NCBI RefSeq assembly: GCF_003002815.1
Contig: NZ_PVTF01000005.1
Location: 124,001-188,000, forward strand
Source: Umezawaea tangerina
GTDB taxonomy: Bacteria; Actinomycetota; Actinomycetes; Mycobacteriales; Pseudonocardiaceae
Reading direction: 5' to 3'
DNA length: 64,000 nucleotides
Part shown: in pieces, positions 62,149 to 64,000 of the stretch
Position numbering within the stretch: the stretch's first letter is position 1
How the letters are laid out: the number at the start of each line of letters is the position of its first letter
Program-made: the position numbers and the translations under genes
The notes under the pieces: model-generated
Databases searched by the model: none
What the model was told of the DNA's origin: nothing
The model's input: the letters and a program-made list of their open reading frames with translations, nothing else

Positions 62149-62171
62149 ATCAAGCCCGACAACACCCCCGG

Positions 62172-62735
62172 TCACGACACCGTCTCCCCCAACGCCGCCA
62201 CCACCAGCCCGTAGGTCTCCTGCACCTCCCCCACCACGCTGCGCACCACCACCGCCCCCGGACGCATGCGCACGACCTCCAGCAGCCTGTCGTACATGCC
62301 TTCCAGCACGACCGACCCGCCGTTCACCCCGATCAGTCGGAAGTGGTGGCGGACCCACGGGTCGACGCTGCCCCGAGCCCGGTGGTTGAACCGCTCCACC
62401 GCCACCGCCCGGTCGTCCAGCAGGACCACCTCGACGAAGTCCGCCCCGTGCTCGCGCACGAACCCCTCGAACGACTCGACCTCCTCGACCTGCCCGAAGA
62501 AGTGGGGCAGCACGACATCCCGCCCACCACGCAGATGAGCCGCCACCATCGCCCGCCCAAGTTCCCACACCACCGGCCACGTGTCGGTCTCCTCGTCCTC
62601 CCACCCACCGACCAGCCGATGCAGGCCGTCGATGTCGAGGTGCAGGGCGCCGGGATGCCGATCGACGTAGACCGCCGCCAACGTCGACTTGCCGATGCCG
62701 GGCGGGCCGTTCAGGTGGATGAGTCGCGCCACCAT
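62172..62735 (-). CDS. P-loop NTPase/kinase-like protein
   Basis: Protein of 187 residues of the AAA_33 / zeta-toxin-like small kinase class. The P-loop is LIHLNGPPGIGKSTLAAVYV; other marks are LHLDIDGLHRLVGGWED and RDVVLPHFFGQVEEVESFEG, and FVEVVLLDDRAVAVERFNHR with an arginine suited to phosphoryl transfer. No substrate can be named. The ATG at 62735 gives the usual P-loop-near start; an ATG 17 codons upstream is in the same frame. Divergent from the ATPase gene at 62846. Confidence 0.83.
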   Translation of the reverse strand: MVARLIHLNGPPGIGKSTLAAVYVDRHPGALHLDIDGLHRLVGGWEDEETDTWPVVWELGRAMVAAHLRGGRDVVLPHFFGQVEEVESFEGFVREHGADFVEVVLLDDRAVAVERFNHRARGSVDPWVRHHFRLIGVNGGSVVLEGMYDRLLEVVRMRPGAVVVRSVVGEVQETYGLVVAALGETVS

Positions 62736-62799
62736 GTCCACCTTATCGACAAGATCCACCCACCGCCCCCACGATTCCGCTGTCAATGACGATGGCCCG

Positions 62800-62836
62800 C
62801 ATCTATGTAGATGCAGTCTACGTAGATGGCATCTAC
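62800..62836. promoter_or_regulatory. Cluster of CATCTA/TAGATG palindromes upstream of the ATPase gene
   Basis: Three overlapping palindromes: CATCTA-TG-TAGATG (62800-62813), TCTACGTAGA (62817-62826) and GTAGATG-G-CATCTAC (62822-62836). They end 9 bases before the ATPase start and are clearly AT-richer than the surroundings, as expected for an operator array. Confidence 0.7.
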
Positions 62837-62845
62837 ACTGCTGCC

Positions 62846-64000
62846 ATGTCGTTTTTCGTGGGCAGGCACACTGAGCTCCGCTTGTTGCACAAGCGACTCG
62901 ATCGGGTCATCGCGTCGCGGACCGGCTCGGCGATCGCCATTCGCGGCCGACGCCAAGTGGGCAAGTCGCGGCTGGTGCAGGAGTTCTGCGATCTGGCCGA
63001 CATCCCCTATCTGTACTTCGCCGCCACCAAGGGCGCGTCAGCGGTCGAGTCGGTCACCGCCTTGCTAGCCGAACTCGCCGACTCGTCCCTCGCGGCGGCC
63101 GGGCGCGCGTTGCCACCTGTTGGGGTCACCGGTGGATGGCCTGACGCGTTCCGCGTCCTGGACTCGACGCTGCCGGAGACACCGTCGATCGTGGTGCTCG
63201 ACGAAGTGCCCTGGCTGGCCGAGCAGGACAGAGTCTTCGACGGCGCGTTGCAGACCGCGTGGGACCGGCTGTGGTCACAACGCCCGGTGCTGCTGGTGCT
63301 GCTGGGCAGCGACCTGCACATGATGGAACGCCTCACCGCCTACGACCGCCCCTTCTACGGCCGCGCGGACAACCTCGTGCTCGGACCGCTCAACCCCGCG
63401 GAGACGGGGCGTGCTCTTGGCCTGGACGGGGCGGACGCGATCGATGCGCACCTGGTCACCGGCGGACTGCCCGGCATCCTCCGCAGTTGGCCCTCTGGCA
63501 TGCCCCCGGCCGAGTTCTTGCGCCGCGAGTGCGAAGACCCCGCCGCACCGTTGTTCGGCGTGCCCGAATCCTCGATGTTGGCGGAGTTCCCCGACCCCGA
63601 CCAGGCCCACCGCGTCGTGGAGTCGATCGGCGGGGACAACCGCACGCACGCCAACATCGCCGCCACCGCCGGAAGCACCCAGGGGAAAATCCCCTCTGGG
63701 ACGCTGTCACCGCTGCTGCGCCGGCTCACCGAGGAGAAGCGGGTCCTCGCAGTGGACCACCCGCTGTCGACCACGCCGGGCAAGCCGGGGCTCTACCGGG
63801 TCGCCGACAGCAACCTGCGCTTCTACCTGCCCATCGGACGCTCCATCCAGGACCAGGCCCGCCGCGGACGTCCCCACATCGGCGCACGCGTGCTGGACCG
63901 GCAGTGGACCAGTTGGCGTGGTCGCGCCGTCGAACCGCTCATCCGCGAGGCCCTGGAACTCGCCGGACAGGCAGGCGATCTGCCCTGGCCCGACACCGGT
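62846..64000 (+). CDS. DUF234-type AAA ATPase (archaeal-ATPase-like), 3' end beyond the window
   Basis: The frame is open from the ATG to the right edge (385 codons, no stop). It begins MSFFVGRHTELRLLHKRLDR, has a P-loop variant AIRGRRQVGKSRLVQEF, a Walker B VVLDEVPWLAEQD and a sensor segment VLLVLLGSDLHMMERL, followed by the family pattern FYGRADNLVLGPLNPAET, TGGLPGILRSWP, a winged-helix part (LSPLLRRLTEEKRVLAVDHP) and LYRVADSNLRFYLPIG. This is the ATPase family with a C-terminal nuclease-like DUF234 domain; that domain would begin near the window edge (QARRGRPHIG, VEPLIREALE). Function unknown, sometimes associated with mobile or defence-related loci. Palindromes overlap its promoter. Confidence 0.85.
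   Translation, partial: MSFFVGRHTELRLLHKRLDRVIASRTGSAIAIRGRRQVGKSRLVQEFCDLADIPYLYFAATKGASAVESVTALLAELADSSLAAAGRALPPVGVTGGWPDAFRVLDSTLPETPSIVVLDEVPWLAEQDRVFDGALQTAWDRLWSQRPVLLVLLGSDLHMMERLTAYDRPFYGRADNLVLGPLNPAETGRALGLDGADAIDAHLVTGGLPGILRSWPSGMPPAEFLRRECEDPAAPLFGVPESSMLAEFPDPDQAHRVVESIGGDNRTHANIAATAGSTQGKIPSGTLSPLLRRLTEEKRVLAVDHPLSTTPGKPGLYRVADSNLRFYLPIGRSIQDQARRGRPHIGARVLDRQWTSWRGRAVEPLIREALELAGQAGDLPWPDTG

Overview
The window is very GC-rich bacterial DNA with strong G/C third-position bias, frequent GTG starts, four-base GTGA/ATGA gene overlaps and a dense mix of regulators and secreted hydrolases. This points to a filamentous actinomycete, most likely of the Pseudonocardiales (Actinosynnema/Saccharothrix/Lentzea-like). 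That placement is inferred from gene content; there is no rRNA or housekeeping marker. No tRNA, CRISPR array, integrase or intact insertion sequence was seen. The content looks like an accessory chromosomal region of many short operons, several of them regulator/target pairs with visible operators.

Layout. 1-5.5 kb: a partial secreted esterase-like gene, a NarL-type two-component system whose kinase carries an unusual C-terminal domain, a dihydrofolate-reductase-like protein, an alpha/beta hydrolase with an odd nucleophile elbow, and a PAS-GAF sensor without an output domain. 5.6-12.4 kb: a SARP/NB-ARC/TPR regulator divergent from a secreted transglycosylase-like/FG-GAP protein with a SARP-type direct repeat between them, then a secreted I36-type inhibitor and a secreted protein with two serine-protease domains. 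12.4-16.3 kb: an overlapping PAP2 phosphatase - response regulator - histidine kinase - lipoprotein operon and an EF-hand protein. 16.3-22 kb: an ECF42 sigma factor with its DGPF/YCII partner, a LysR/cysteine-dioxygenase pair, VOC and SRPBCC proteins and an AraC regulator. 22.2-25.8 kb: a large STAND NTPase with twelve WD40 repeats.

25.8-33.5 kb is the most coherent block. It holds a biliverdin bacteriophytochrome histidine kinase divergent from a GAF-SpoIIE phosphatase / response regulator / heme oxygenase operon, followed by two STAS proteins and an anti-sigma-type ATPase. A sigma-region-2-only protein lies at the operon's end. Together these look like a red-light input into a partner-switching stress-response circuit.

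33.5-43.5 kb: three TetR/target pairs or neighbours (an MFS transporter fused to an epoxide hydrolase, an FAD monooxygenase, a quinone oxidoreductase), each with clear palindromic operators, and an XRE / metallo-hydrolase / carboxylesterase group. 43.6-54.4 kb: a DUF4342 protein, an MpaB-type oxygenase, an MMPL transporter divergent from a second NarL-type two-component system with an intergenic region rich in palindromes, a TetR overlapping a flavin/F420 oxidoreductase, a decayed epoxide-hydrolase pseudogene, and redox enzymes. 54.7-64 kb: a streptogrisin-like protease, a lipoprotein, an acetyltransferase, a three-gene overlapping cassette (DUF1906 hydrolase-like protein, two-TM protein, Tat-exported M15-like protein that seems to lack zinc ligands), an erythromycin-esterase family protein, a P-loop protein and a partial DUF234-type ATPase with palindromic repeats at its promoter.
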